From the NCBI GenBank assembly GCA_907164885.2, contig OU015496.1:102157132-102221131 (forward strand): DNA of 64,000 nt. Reading direction: 5' to 3'. Position numbers and translations under genes: made by a program. This DNA is from Dolomedes plantarius (Eukaryota; Arthropoda; Arachnida; Araneae; Dolomedidae). Below the pieces are notes generated by a model. That model was given only the letters and a program-made list of their open reading frames with translations. It ran no database searches and was not told the DNA's origin. This document shows, one piece after another, positions 24,610 through 35,023 of the stretch. Within the stretch, counting starts at the first letter, position 1. Every line of letters begins with the position of its first letter.

Positions 24610-26996
24610 TAGGGATGAGCAACACGCGGCCCGCGGGCCACTTGCGACCCGTTAAACATGTTTATGCGGCCCGCCAAGCATTTCTAAAATTGAATTTATT
24701 TTATCGACTTTCTCCCATCGTATTGTTATAAAATTAATTCTAATAAAATGGTAGTACATACTAAACCGAAACAATTTTTTGTGACGAGTTACTCACTTGT
24801 CGGCGACTTGTTCAAACAAGCAATACGAACGCGCCGCATCTGTGCTTGTTTGTGTTTGCTTCTGTCACACAATCAGTCAGACTGGTAAGCTGTTAACTAG
24901 CAATTTTAGCAATTATTGTGTTTCTTGAAAGCCGTGAGTGCAATATTAGTGCAATCCATAATAGCATGTCCGAAAAGCAAACAAAAAAACGAAGGTTGCG
25001 GACGAGCACAGGCATTTCCAAGAAAAGTGGAAATTTGATTATTTTTTCACTTTCTTCAAAGATAAAGCTGTATGCTTAATATGCTCAGAGACTGTGTCGA
25101 CATTAAAAGAATATAACATAAAAAGGCATTACGATACAAAACATGAACAACAATATAAAAACTTAACAGGACAACTCCGGATATATAAGTTTAATCAAAT
25201 GGAGAAAAACTTGGGAAACCAACAGGCTAATTTTAAAAATCAAGCTATTTTATCAAATACGGCAGTAAAGGCTAGTTTTGTTGTCAGTCAAATACTGGCA
25301 AAAAATATGAAACCCTTTGCGGATGGAGAGATGATAAAAGAATGTCTGATTGCTGTTGCAGAAATAGCATTTCCTGATAAAATAAATATTATTTCAAACA
25401 TTAGTTTATCAAGATTCACCATTGCAAGGAGAATTGAAGACTTGTCCGAGAACATAGCAACAACGCTTCGTGAACGCATTGCAAAATTCGAATACTGTTC
25501 TTTGGCACTTGATGAGAGTTGCGATATTAGCGATACAGCACAACTGGCTATATTTTTACGTGGTATTGACACCAAATTTAATATTACCGAAGAATTGTGT
25601 TCACTGATTCCAATGCAAGGGACTACAACCGGCAAAGACCTGTACGATGAACTAAAGTCTGTGTTGGAAAATTTTTCAATTTCATTAGAAAAGATTATTG
25701 GTATATCGACAGATGGAGCACGAGCAATGTCAAGCATGAAGGTAGGAGTATCGGGAAGGCTATTTCAAGACATTAAGAAGGTCACAGGAAGGGAAATATT
25801 CGTTAACCACTGCATAATTCACCAGGAAAATTTGTGTGCGAAAAGATTGAGTTTGCAAAATGTCACAGTACCAACAATTAAACTAATCAATTTTATAAAG
25901 TCGCACGCGTTAAATCACCGTGAATTTAAAGAATTCCCGAAAGATTTAAAACTGAATATGGCGACGTGGTTTTTAATACCGAACTACGTTGGCTTAGTAG
26001 AGGTGCAATGCTAAAAAGAGTATACAACTTAAAAAGCGAAATACAATTGGTCGTGGATATGAAGGGATATGCCTTTCCTCATTTTGGTAATAAAGAATGG
26101 ATGTGCGATTTTTTGGGTCTTATCGACATGACTCAGCATCTCAATGATCTTAATGTGGAACTTCAAGGCAAAGAACAGTTTATTCACAATTTGTATGATA
26201 AAATTCAGGGCTTTGAGCGCAAATTAAAATTGTGGAAACAGCATCTTTTGCAGAACAATGTGTCTCACTTTCCACATTTAGAAAAAGAAAACGTTACTAC
26301 TTCTCAAAAATACGCACAATATATAGACATTTTAATCAATGAATTTCAATTACGATTCCAAATGTTCAAAGCTGAGAAGACAGCGGTTTCCATGAAAATG
26401 TTTTCCTCGCCATTTAATATCGATGTGGATACAGTTCCCGAAGACTTTGAAATGAAAGTGATTGACATGCAGAATAATACCGATTTAAAAAATGTATTTT
26501 TCTCAGTAAACATCGAAAATTTTTATAAATCGTATGTGAGCCCTGAGAAATTTCCGCTTTTGACGAAAAATGCAAAGCAAATGATGTCTCTGTTAAGAAG
26601 TACGTATGTTTGCGAACAATTATTTTCAACCATGAAATTAATCAAAAATGACCACCGATCAAGACTGAGTGATGCACGATTAGAAAGCTGCGTACGTGTA
26701 GCTACCTCATCAATTCCGGCTGATATTGATCAGCTTGTATCGAAAAAACAGTGCCAAATTTCTCATTAAAAATTTCAAGTAAATTCGTTTTATTGTTCTT
26801 TTCTTGTTTGTTTTTATTTTGCATTAAAATTTGTATATGAAATATTTACTTTTTTTAAAATTTTATATTTTTTTATTCTAATGTTTATTATAAATAAAGT
26901 TTTGTAAATTATTAATAAGTGTTACTTTATGTGCGGCCCGCCAAAAAATTTTAAAATTTTAATTGGCCCGATGATTAAAAAGGTTGCTCACCCCTG
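24610..26996 (+). mobile_element. hAT transposon with 8-bp target duplication (2387 bp)
   Basis: The ends TAGGGATGAGCAAC and, inverted, CAGGGGTGAGCAACC are flanked by CTCTAAAC (24602-24609) and CTCTAATC (26997-27004), an 8-bp duplication with one mismatch. This is diagnostic of hAT. Subterminal GCGGCCCGC(CAA) motifs lie near both ends. The coding region at 24966-26769 is broken. The element sits within one unit of the 520-bp satellite. Confidence 0.93.
24966..26769 (+). pseudogene. hAT transposase, GTF2IRD2/ZBED5-like, two frameshifts
   Basis: The product would cut and join the hAT ends. The start ATG at 24966 is followed by a basic KKR segment, then a one-base loss near 24992 moves the frame. 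A BED-type zinc finger (CLIC and RHYDTKH) lies at about 25075-25145. The catalytic region holds LALDESCD near 25510 and GISTDGARAM near 25705. A second frameshift near 25955 leads into WLSRGAMLKRV. The C-terminal hAT dimerisation block (CEQLFSTMKLIKNDHRSRLS) ends at 26769. The total, about 600 residues, is normal for the family. With two shifts it is almost certainly inactive, but stops are few, so it is fairly young. Confidence 0.92.
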
Positions 26997-28175
26997 CTCT
27001 AATCCCCTATATCTCCACGCGTGCAATAGTTCCCTTGTTTCTGCCGTGGCAATAATTCTCCCTGAAAACCCGAAAAAGATGTTCCTCATTTTTGTCTTTA
27101 AAGAAATGGCAATGTTTAAATGAGGTTCGAATCCACAGACTCTGGTACCTTACTCAGCGTCATAGCCTTTTGGCCATCGCCCGGAGACACTAAAAAGAAA
27201 GAAATTGATCGCATAACGTAGTCGCATTTCATAAAACATAAATAATACGCTGCTTCTAATATAGCGTGATCCACTGCTTTTTACCATTTTAACACACACA
27301 AAAAATTTACTAAATTCAGCCAGAGATTTCTGAAAGAAAGCAACGTGTTGCTTTTTGAAATGCATTTAACACCGAATTATTTTTTCCCCACAGTTTGGCA
27401 CGTCTAAGAAACATGCTTTGCCTCTTGCTCTTTTAATACAGAGAAGCGAAGACAATTTCCTATAATGAGCTATCAGGTACTAAATCTTCAATTTCTCTCT
27501 CCTCACAACTATACTCTAAACCCCTATATCTCAACGCAAGCAATAGTTCCCTTGTTTCTGCTGCCGACAATAATTCTCTCTGAAAATCCTAAAAAAAAGA
27601 TGTTACTCATTTTTGCCTTGAAAGAAACGGCAAAGTTTAAATGGGACTCGGACCCTCAGGTTCTGATACCGTAAGCCAGGGCCCTAGTTATTCGGCTATA
27701 GCACGGCGACACTAGAAAGAGAAAAAACCTGATCCCATGAAGTAATCGCATTCCATAAAACATAAATAATACGCTGCTTCTAATCTATTGTGATCCACTG
27801 CGTTTTACCATTTTGACACATAAAAAAACTACCAAGTTCTGAGAGAGCTTTGTTCAAGAAATTGTGTAAAAACGTGTTGCTTTTCGAAAAGAATTTAACA
27901 CCAAACAATTTTTTTCCACAGTTTGACAAGTCTTAAGAAACATACCCCGCTTAGTGCTCTTTTAATACAGAGAAGCGAAGACAATTCCCCTTTAATGAGC
28001 TGTCAGGTACTAAATCTTCCATTTCTCTCGCCTCACAACTATACTCTCTAAACCCCTATATCTTCACGCAAACAATAGTTCCCTTGTTTCTGCTGCCGAC
28101 AATAATTCTCCCTTGAAAACCTGAAAAAAGATGTTTTCTCATTGATTTTTGCCCTGAAAAGAAACAGAAATGTTT

Positions 28176-28677
28176 AAAAGGGAATAATAATAATAATAAT
28201 GAAACAAAAAAAAAGAAGCTCAGTTTTTGAAGTGGGGGAAATAATAAAGTAGGCCATTGAGAAGCACTTTCTTTCACAGTTTGCTGTCGGGATGAAACGC
28301 TCTTAAGTGCTCTTAAAAGTTGAAGCTGCTTATTATTTGTGTGATGTCTTATAAAAAAAAAGGTGCGTTATTATGAAGCATTATCGGTCGCAGACAAAAG
28401 TTCGTGGATGTGACACAGAGAGTGCAAATGCTTTTAGAGGGGCTGGCGGAGAAGTATCGACAAGAGGTCCGGTCGTGAAAGGAACTCTTGATGAGTTCGA
28501 TTTGGAATTCTTAAACACGTTTTATTGTATTTTCCAGAATACTTTCTCACGTCTACTCTCGTTCTGGAATTAGTTTTTATTGTTTATTTAACCTTTAGCT
28601 TACGGGGACCATCTGTCCGATTCCCTCTTTAGAACGGGAAATTTCCTACACTTTTGTAAGGACGGCCCTTAAGGGGG

Positions 28678-28678
<1 letters not shown>
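28176..28678. other. Unassigned DNA after the satellite
   Basis: It starts with an AAT microsatellite (28183-28200). A 66-codon open frame at 28373-28573 has no recognisable motif. Nothing else was identified. Confidence 0.4.

Positions 28679-28730
<52 letters not shown>
28679..28730. repeat. (TA)n microsatellite
   Basis: A pure TA tract abuts the pogo-like element at 28733. Confidence 0.95.
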
Positions 28731-29663
<933 letters not shown>

Positions 29664-29904
29664 CTAAAAATTAGCCGTTTTGTCTTCGGGGAGAGTGGTG
29701 AAAACCTACCGCACTTTATTGTATTTATGTTTTAATTTCTTTTTCAATCTCGATTTGTAATATTCATAATTTTTGTTTTATACTTTTCACAGTTGCTGTG
29801 TAGGTTTTATGTTCGCGATTTTCTTTGTATATGATCTATGACTTTGAAGTATAAATTATTTAATTTTCATGTCACATCATCAATAAAAATATGATAAATA
29901 TAAA

Positions 29905-30035
29905 TATCATACGGATTTAAAGTGACCACATCCTGCCTAGACCGGAAGATATTTAATGGCGGACATCGGAATTCGAACTGAGCATCCACACTCCGAGGCA
30001 TAACGATCTACCACAAGGCTACCTTGGGCCCAAGT
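29905..30035 (-). mobile_element. tRNA-headed SINE fragment
   Basis: On the minus strand the head GGTAGCCTTGTGGTAGATCG (A-box-like) is followed by CAGTTCGAATTCC (B box) and a body starting GATGTCCGCCATTAAATATC. The 3' part is missing or diverged. The head differs from the other SINE families here. Confidence 0.65.
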
Positions 30036-30199
30036 TTGAATAAAGTAAAACAGAGTAAATAAAATTATCAAAAAAATCTTAAGCGAATGTAGTAATATTT
30101 GTTGTAATATTTTTATAAATATTAAAATTAAAGCAAAATTCTTGAAATATTAGCGCTTCAGGAAGTTGAGATTACAAAGGGCAGAATATTTCTGAACAG

Positions 30200-30475
30200 C
30201 ATGCAGAAGGATTAACTCCTAGACTGGGAACTCGAATAAAATATTTATATTTTTCTCTGTTGAACGTGTTTGATGATGAAGAAAAGAAACTGCAGTTACA
30301 AGTATTTTACATCATTACTCCGGATTACTAAGAATTGTGATTTACCTTGTGGCATCCCATTTTTAAGAGAACTTCACACACACAAAAAAAAAATCTATTA
30401 TTTGTTATCTTGAATTGACTAGCCAGCAACACATGTGAGAAGTTTCGTTATTTTCAACTTTTATGTTTCCATACA
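30200..30475 (+). repeat. Duplicated segment, copy 1
   Basis: This segment is repeated in direct orientation at 34225-34510. Shared phrases include TCTGTTGAACGTGTTTGATG and GACTAGCCAGCAACACAT. Between the copies lie a microsatellite, a Tc1-type element and a Tigger-type element. The function is unknown. Confidence 0.8.
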
Positions 30476-30565
30476 GGTTCAATAAAGACAACAAACTAAC
30501 AACTGGCTCAGCTTTCCCGACGTGACCTATGGAAAGCCATATAACCATATACACAATGAGCTTGT

Positions 30566-30566
<1 letters not shown>

Positions 30567-30625
<59 letters not shown>

Positions 30626-30656
30626 ATACATACATATATATGCATGTATGTATGTA

Positions 30657-30688
<32 letters not shown>

Positions 30689-30689
30689 G

Positions 30690-30776
<87 letters not shown>
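30567..30776. repeat. Compound microsatellite CA/TA/CATA/TG
   Basis: CA, TA, CATA, TGTA, TA, CA and TA blocks follow one another and abut the Tc1-type element at 30777. Tyr-Ile and Cys-Val open frames here are repeat translations. Confidence 0.95.
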
Positions 30777-30779
<3 letters not shown>

Positions 30780-30904
30780 CGAAGAGCCATTACATTTTGA
30801 CCACCTATTTAATACGACGTAGGATCACCTTTCTAGGTATCTGGTACCAAGCTCTCACCAACTGGTCCTGCAATTCCTGTACATTGTGAGGTCGATACGT
30901 GGCA

Positions 30905-31806
30905 GCACGAATTCAGTTTACCAGGTGGAACCGCAAATGTTCTATTGGATTAATGTCAGGTGAATTTGGAGGCCAAGACACGACTTGAAAGTCACTAGAA
31001 TGTTCCTCGAACCACTCCCTGACGTTTCGACCCTTATGACATGATGGATTATCCTGTTGGTAAACGCCATCACCTGTTGGTAAATCGCCGCCGGAATGGG
31101 TTGCCATGAATGGGTGCACCTGGTCTGCAACAATATTCACGTAGCGCACAGACGTCAGGGATTGCTCTATGGAGATTTTGGGTCCTAATGTGCCTTATGA
31201 CAACATCACCCACACTATAATGCCGCCACCATCAGCTTGTCTCCGTCCAACTGTGCATCTGGGAGCCAAGATTTCCGTTGGAAATCGGCGCATTCGCATT
31301 CGCACACGCCCGTCGATGTTATGGACCAGAAAACGTGATTCGTCGGACCATGCAACTTTCTTCCATTCTTCTATGGTCCATTTCCGATGTTCCTTGGCCC
31401 ATTGCAGGCACTGCTGGCGATGACGAGCCGTTAGAGCAGAGACATGCTTCAGCCGCCGGCTTCGTAGTCCTATACGCAGCAGAGCACGCTCCACTGTGTG
31501 TTAAGAAACACTGTCTGGGTCACTATTGTTGTAGCTTTTGGTAATTTCAGCTGTTGTAGCTCTTCGGTCATGGCGAATAATGCGTAACAGTCTCCACTCT
31601 CCTCTGGAATCAATGCGCCGCGGGCGACACACCACTGGCCGGTGACTTTTCGTTTCACCATCCATTCATCACTTTCGATACGTGCTCACAACAACTGCAC
31701 GTGAACAGCCCACCAAACGAGCCATTTCTGCTATCGACGTTCCTAGGCACCGAGCCATAACGATTTGACCTTTATCGAAGTTTGATAAATCAGCTGCTTT
31801 TCCCAT
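30905..31806 (-). pseudogene. Tc1/mariner transposase, DD36E spacing, broken
   Basis: It reads from the ATG at 31806 downward. The N-terminal helix-turn-helix part has [20 protein letters not shown]. The first catalytic Asp is in WSDESRF (about 31340), the second in QQDN (about 31060) and the Glu in SPDINPIEHL (about 30945). I count 36 residues between the second Asp and the Glu, the DD36E arrangement known for the Incomer lineage. There are stops after the N-terminal domain and near 31500 and frame changes near 31200. About 300 codons, inactive. Confidence 0.85.
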
Positions 31807-32718
31807 TATGTCGCTAATCAGTTTATGTTTGGAAAGCTTCAGGAGCTTCAGGAAGAGTAGTGGTATCTACAGTACATGGGCCGGGCCCTCTACTGTTGTG
31901 TTTGGAAAGACCATAGGACCATAGGAAGTTTGGTCTAACTGCACTACCTGGGCCACGCCCTCAACTGCATGATTGGACAGAAAGTAGAGAAAGAAGGAAA
32001 GTGATTTGAGCGCTCAGGATCCTCGAGTTCAGTGCCTTCATCTGGAATCACCGAAGCGATCCAGCATCGGGCAATGACAGTAGTAAAGAGAATAAATTAC
32101 TGTAGAGCTCTTCCCGGAAAATGGGAGAGAAAAATGACTTAGCTTCAGTAGTAAATAGGAGAGAAGGAAGTTTAAGGATAGCAACACATAATTTTTATTT
32201 TGTTTTGAATTTTTATAATTTTTTTTTATCTTAGCAATGCTAAGTATCATTTTTCATTTTTTAAGAAGCAAACAAGTGACAAATTTATGAAAGTAAGAGG
32301 ATGGCTCTAGGCCTTTTCGTGTTTTTAGGATCAGCATGATCACAATTTGCAAGTTCTAATAGTAATTCATTCTCAATAGACTTATGGAAATTAATAGCTA
32401 ATTTTTGAAGGTAATTTCGAATAGTTGGGAGTCCAATCTTCCTGTATATGTCGACATTTCTAAAATACCAAGGTGCATTAACGATTTGTCTAACAGTGCT
32501 GCTTTGACCGAATGCTAATTTTTTAATGTGCGTATTTGCACAGTATGACCATGCTGGCCCACCATACGTAATAATAGGACGAAGATAAGAATTATACAAG
32601 AGCAATTTGTTACTAATGCTTAATTTGCTGTTTCGAGAAATTAAGGGGTAAATTAATCCGCGAGCTGCTCGAAACGTGTCCCTAACATGTGTTATGTGTT
32701 GTTTCCAGGTGATGTTTT

Positions 32719-33359
32719 TCAATTCCTACTATTAGTTCACACTCTCCCTATATATATATCTTGTTCAAATTTTCAATTGTTAATAAAATACTTTTTATTC
32801 ATCCACTCAAGTTAAAATACATTTTTTTAAAACTTGTAGTGGATGACACTTGATGTTAATACAGCTTTTTCAAATATTAATTCATTAATTAAATTTAATT
32901 AATCGATTTTTCAATTCCTACTATTAGTTCACACTATCCCTATATATATCTTGTTCAAATTTTCAATCGTTAATAAAATACTTTTTATTCATCCACTCAA
33001 GTTAAAATACGTTTTTTTTAAACTTGTAGTGGATGACACTTGATGTTAATACAGTTTTTTCAAATATTAATTCATTAATTAAATTTAATTAATCGATTTT
33101 AGTTTTAGACCTAGAGCGTCTCTTGCTCTTGAATAGTAATTTCCCTGTTGTTACTCTGTAAATGGTAGCACTGCGGTAACGCGGGCTTCTCCCGTCCTGT
33201 AGGTTGCGGGATCGAATCCCCAACCTGACAAACGTTTTCTCTCTCTTTCCCCCTCCTAATCTCGCACAGTAAGCAAGGTTCTGGCAGGCAATCCTTTTTT
33301 TCAATTCCTACTATTAGTTCACACTCAAATTTTTCTTTGTTGACCTAAGTAGGAATTGA
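32719..33359. mobile_element. TIR element with triplicated left end
   Basis: TCAATTCCTACT at 32719 is inverted at 33348-33359 (AGTAGGAATTGA), with the LINE reading frame resuming outside it. A 190-192-bp unit starting TCAATTCCTACTATTAG occurs at 32719 and 32911, and its start recurs at 33301. A tRNA-like segment separates the second and third copies. Non-coding; the family is unknown. Confidence 0.65.
33101..33300 (+). mobile_element. tRNA-like SINE segment
   Basis: An A-box-like TGGTAGCACTGCGGTAACG and a B box GGGATCGAATCCC are 40 bases apart on the plus strand, then a pyrimidine-rich body ends in a T run. It sits between repeat units of the TIR element. The tRNA-like fold is not complete enough for a functional tRNA. 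Confidence 0.6.
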
Positions 33360-33610
33360 CTTTAAAAAAATTTGTTTTTATATTACTTGTTGTCTAGAAT
33401 AACGCCGAGATATCTTACTGTGTCAGACCAGGGGAGTTTAACATTTCCTATTTGAATTTGTTGATTTTAAAGGTCTTTTTAAGTGCGTTTGGAAAGACAA
33501 TGCATGGGCCCTTTATATACTCCAACTTCAGCCGCGCACGCGCCGTGGTTTTGTTTCTGGGCGAGCTCATTGTTACAGAAGGAGGGTGGTCATAATGTAA
33601 TGGCTCTTCG

Positions 33611-33613
<3 letters not shown>

Positions 33614-33643
<30 letters not shown>
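33614..33643. repeat. (TA)n microsatellite
   Basis: A short TA tract joins the right end of the Tc1-type element to the left end of the Tigger-type element. Confidence 0.95.
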
Positions 33644-33646
<3 letters not shown>

Positions 33647-34173
33647 TAGAGTCCCGAAAATCCGAAATGATTGGGACCAGACCTTTCCGGATTAATGAAT
33701 TTTTCGGATTAAGCGAGATCATTCTTAAAATAAACTTAAATTACATAATAACGTGTGATTACATGAATATTACATATTGCGAGTGATTACACAGTTTATT
33801 TTATAAGGTCTGTCTAAACATAAACAAATCTTGGGACGAAATGGGTGATAAGAGAGCGGAACGCTGCCTAGTACAGTACAGTAGAGTGAAAGTTTTTCTA
33901 ACAATTACGTCACAATGCCCGACAGTTGGACAGGTGCGTCGTTACTGTTAGTGTCAGTTTAGAATTAGCATAAGCACGTGTTGTTTATTCTACTGTGTCC
34001 TACTTTATTATACTATTGTTGTGTAACTTCGAATTTTCTTGTAATTTTCAGAAATAAACTTTATATTACTTAGTATCACTTTAGTTTTATTGTAATCTTA
34101 GTTATTTTTGACTTTGGTTTCGGATTAAGCGGACTTTCGAATAACCAAAGTTCGGATTATCGGGATTCCACTT
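33644..34173. mobile_element. Tigger/Jerky-like non-autonomous element (530 bp)
   Basis: The left end CAGTAGAGTCCCGAAAATCC pairs with the right end, which inverted reads AAGTGGAATCCCGATAATCC, with TA next to both. Ends of the form CCCGATTATCCGAA are known for the Jerky/Tigger group. Both subterminal regions repeat TTCGGATTAAGC. Non-coding. Confidence 0.8.
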
Positions 34174-34224
34174 TATATATGCTTCTTAGTAAATGCTTTC
34201 GATGTGTAGGGAGAGCAAACTGTC

Positions 34225-34510
34225 TCTTTTGAACAGCCTGAAAGATAAATAACACCTAGACTGAGGTCTCGAATAAAATATTTATTTTTTTTTCTCTGTT
34301 GAACGTGTTTGATGATGAAGAAAGGATACTACAGTTGGATGTATTTTACATCATTATTCTGGATTACCAAGAATTTTGATTTATCCGGTGCTAGCCCATT
34401 TTTTAAGAGAACTTCACACACACAAAAAAAATCTACCATTTATTATTTTGAATTGACTAGCCAGCAACACATCTAAGAAGTTTCCCTTATTTTCAATTGT
34501 TATATATCCA
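34225..34510 (+). repeat. Duplicated segment, copy 2
   Basis: This is the direct copy of 30200-30475. Divergence of both copies is clear but many 15-20 base blocks remain. The arrangement suggests a tandem duplication later expanded by insertions, or two satellite-like units. Confidence 0.8.
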
Positions 34511-34988
34511 TCGAATACTTATGAAAAGATCTTTAATGATATATTTTTCTACTTTCTGAGAAGGAAAAAAAGTGAAATTTATATTGAAAAAAATGAAAAT
34601 GATGTACTAGGTTTTGCAGGGAAAGAGAAATGATAAAATATATTATACAGAGAAGCGTTCCTTTTCGCAGTTTTTTTTATTGTGCGCTGAAACGATAGTG
34701 AGAACAATCGAGGGAAAAAAGTGCTTTTCATTATTTCTGTGTCACAAAGAAGAATTATTATTGACACATTATGATCGAAATATTCAAAGATAAAATGTTT
34801 TATATCATGTAACGAGAAATACCGAAAAGAGATTAGCTGGACAAAAAATATCTTTGTGCGCATAAATTGAAATTTTGATGTTATTTTAATCGCAGGAACA
34901 TTAAATGGATCTTTTCATATATTTTTGTCCGTAGAGATGCTTTTGGTGAAATGAGGTACATACAGGAAGTGAAATACACAATGTGCTT
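34511..34988. other. Unassigned DNA
   Basis: AT-rich sequence; a 94-codon minus-strand open frame (34579-34863) has no recognisable domain and low-complexity composition. Confidence 0.4.
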
Positions 34989-35023
34989 GTATATACTATA
35001 TATATATATATATATATATATAT
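34989..35023. repeat. (TA)n microsatellite
   Basis: A short TA tract. Confidence 0.9.

Larger units (their letters stand above)
22290..28175. repeat. Satellite of about 520-bp units containing tRNA-like segments
   Basis: The phrase GATC(N)CATAAAGTAATCGCAT recurs near 22368, 22904, 23421, 24288, 27207 and 27731. After subtracting the insertions at 23907-24283 and 24610-26996 the spacing is about 517-536 bp throughout. Each unit also has CCCCTATATCTCCA and AATACAGAGAAGCGAAGAC landmarks. Three or more units carry, on the minus strand, a Pol III-like head: an A-box-like TGGCCAAAAGGCTATG and a B box GGATTCGAACC (near 22840, 23345, 27125 and 27645). This suggests the unit arose from, or captured, a tRNA-derived SINE. 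No conserved open frame is present. Confidence 0.85.
32250..33480 (-). pseudogene. Jockey-like LINE reverse transcriptase C-terminus
   Basis: The minus-strand open frame at 32285-32722 contains the post-reverse-transcriptase region of Jockey-type ORF2 proteins (RGLIYPLISRNSKLS, LYNSYLRPIITYG, VNAPWYFRN). The preceding piece SDTVRYLGVILDN is encoded near 33400-33450, on the far side of the TIR element at 32719-33359 that split it. The catalytic core and endonuclease are absent: a 5'-truncated LINE within the Tc1-type element. Confidence 0.85.
30777..33613 (-). mobile_element. Tc1/mariner DD36E-type transposon with nested LINE and MITE
   Basis: The left end CACCGAAGAGCCATTACA and its inverted partner at the right (TGTAATGGCTCTTCGGTG) are flanked by TA repeats. 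Transposase lies on the minus strand at 30905-31806. About 1.4 kb of foreign sequence (a Jockey-like LINE fragment and a TIR element) separates the gene from the right end. Without it the element would be about 1.4 kb, usual for this superfamily. Confidence 0.85.

Noticed and set aside
22290..28175. CRISPR-like or host gene cluster interpretation of the regular repeats
   Set aside because: Units are about 520 bp, nearly contiguous and without spacers; the genome is eukaryotic; this is a satellite.
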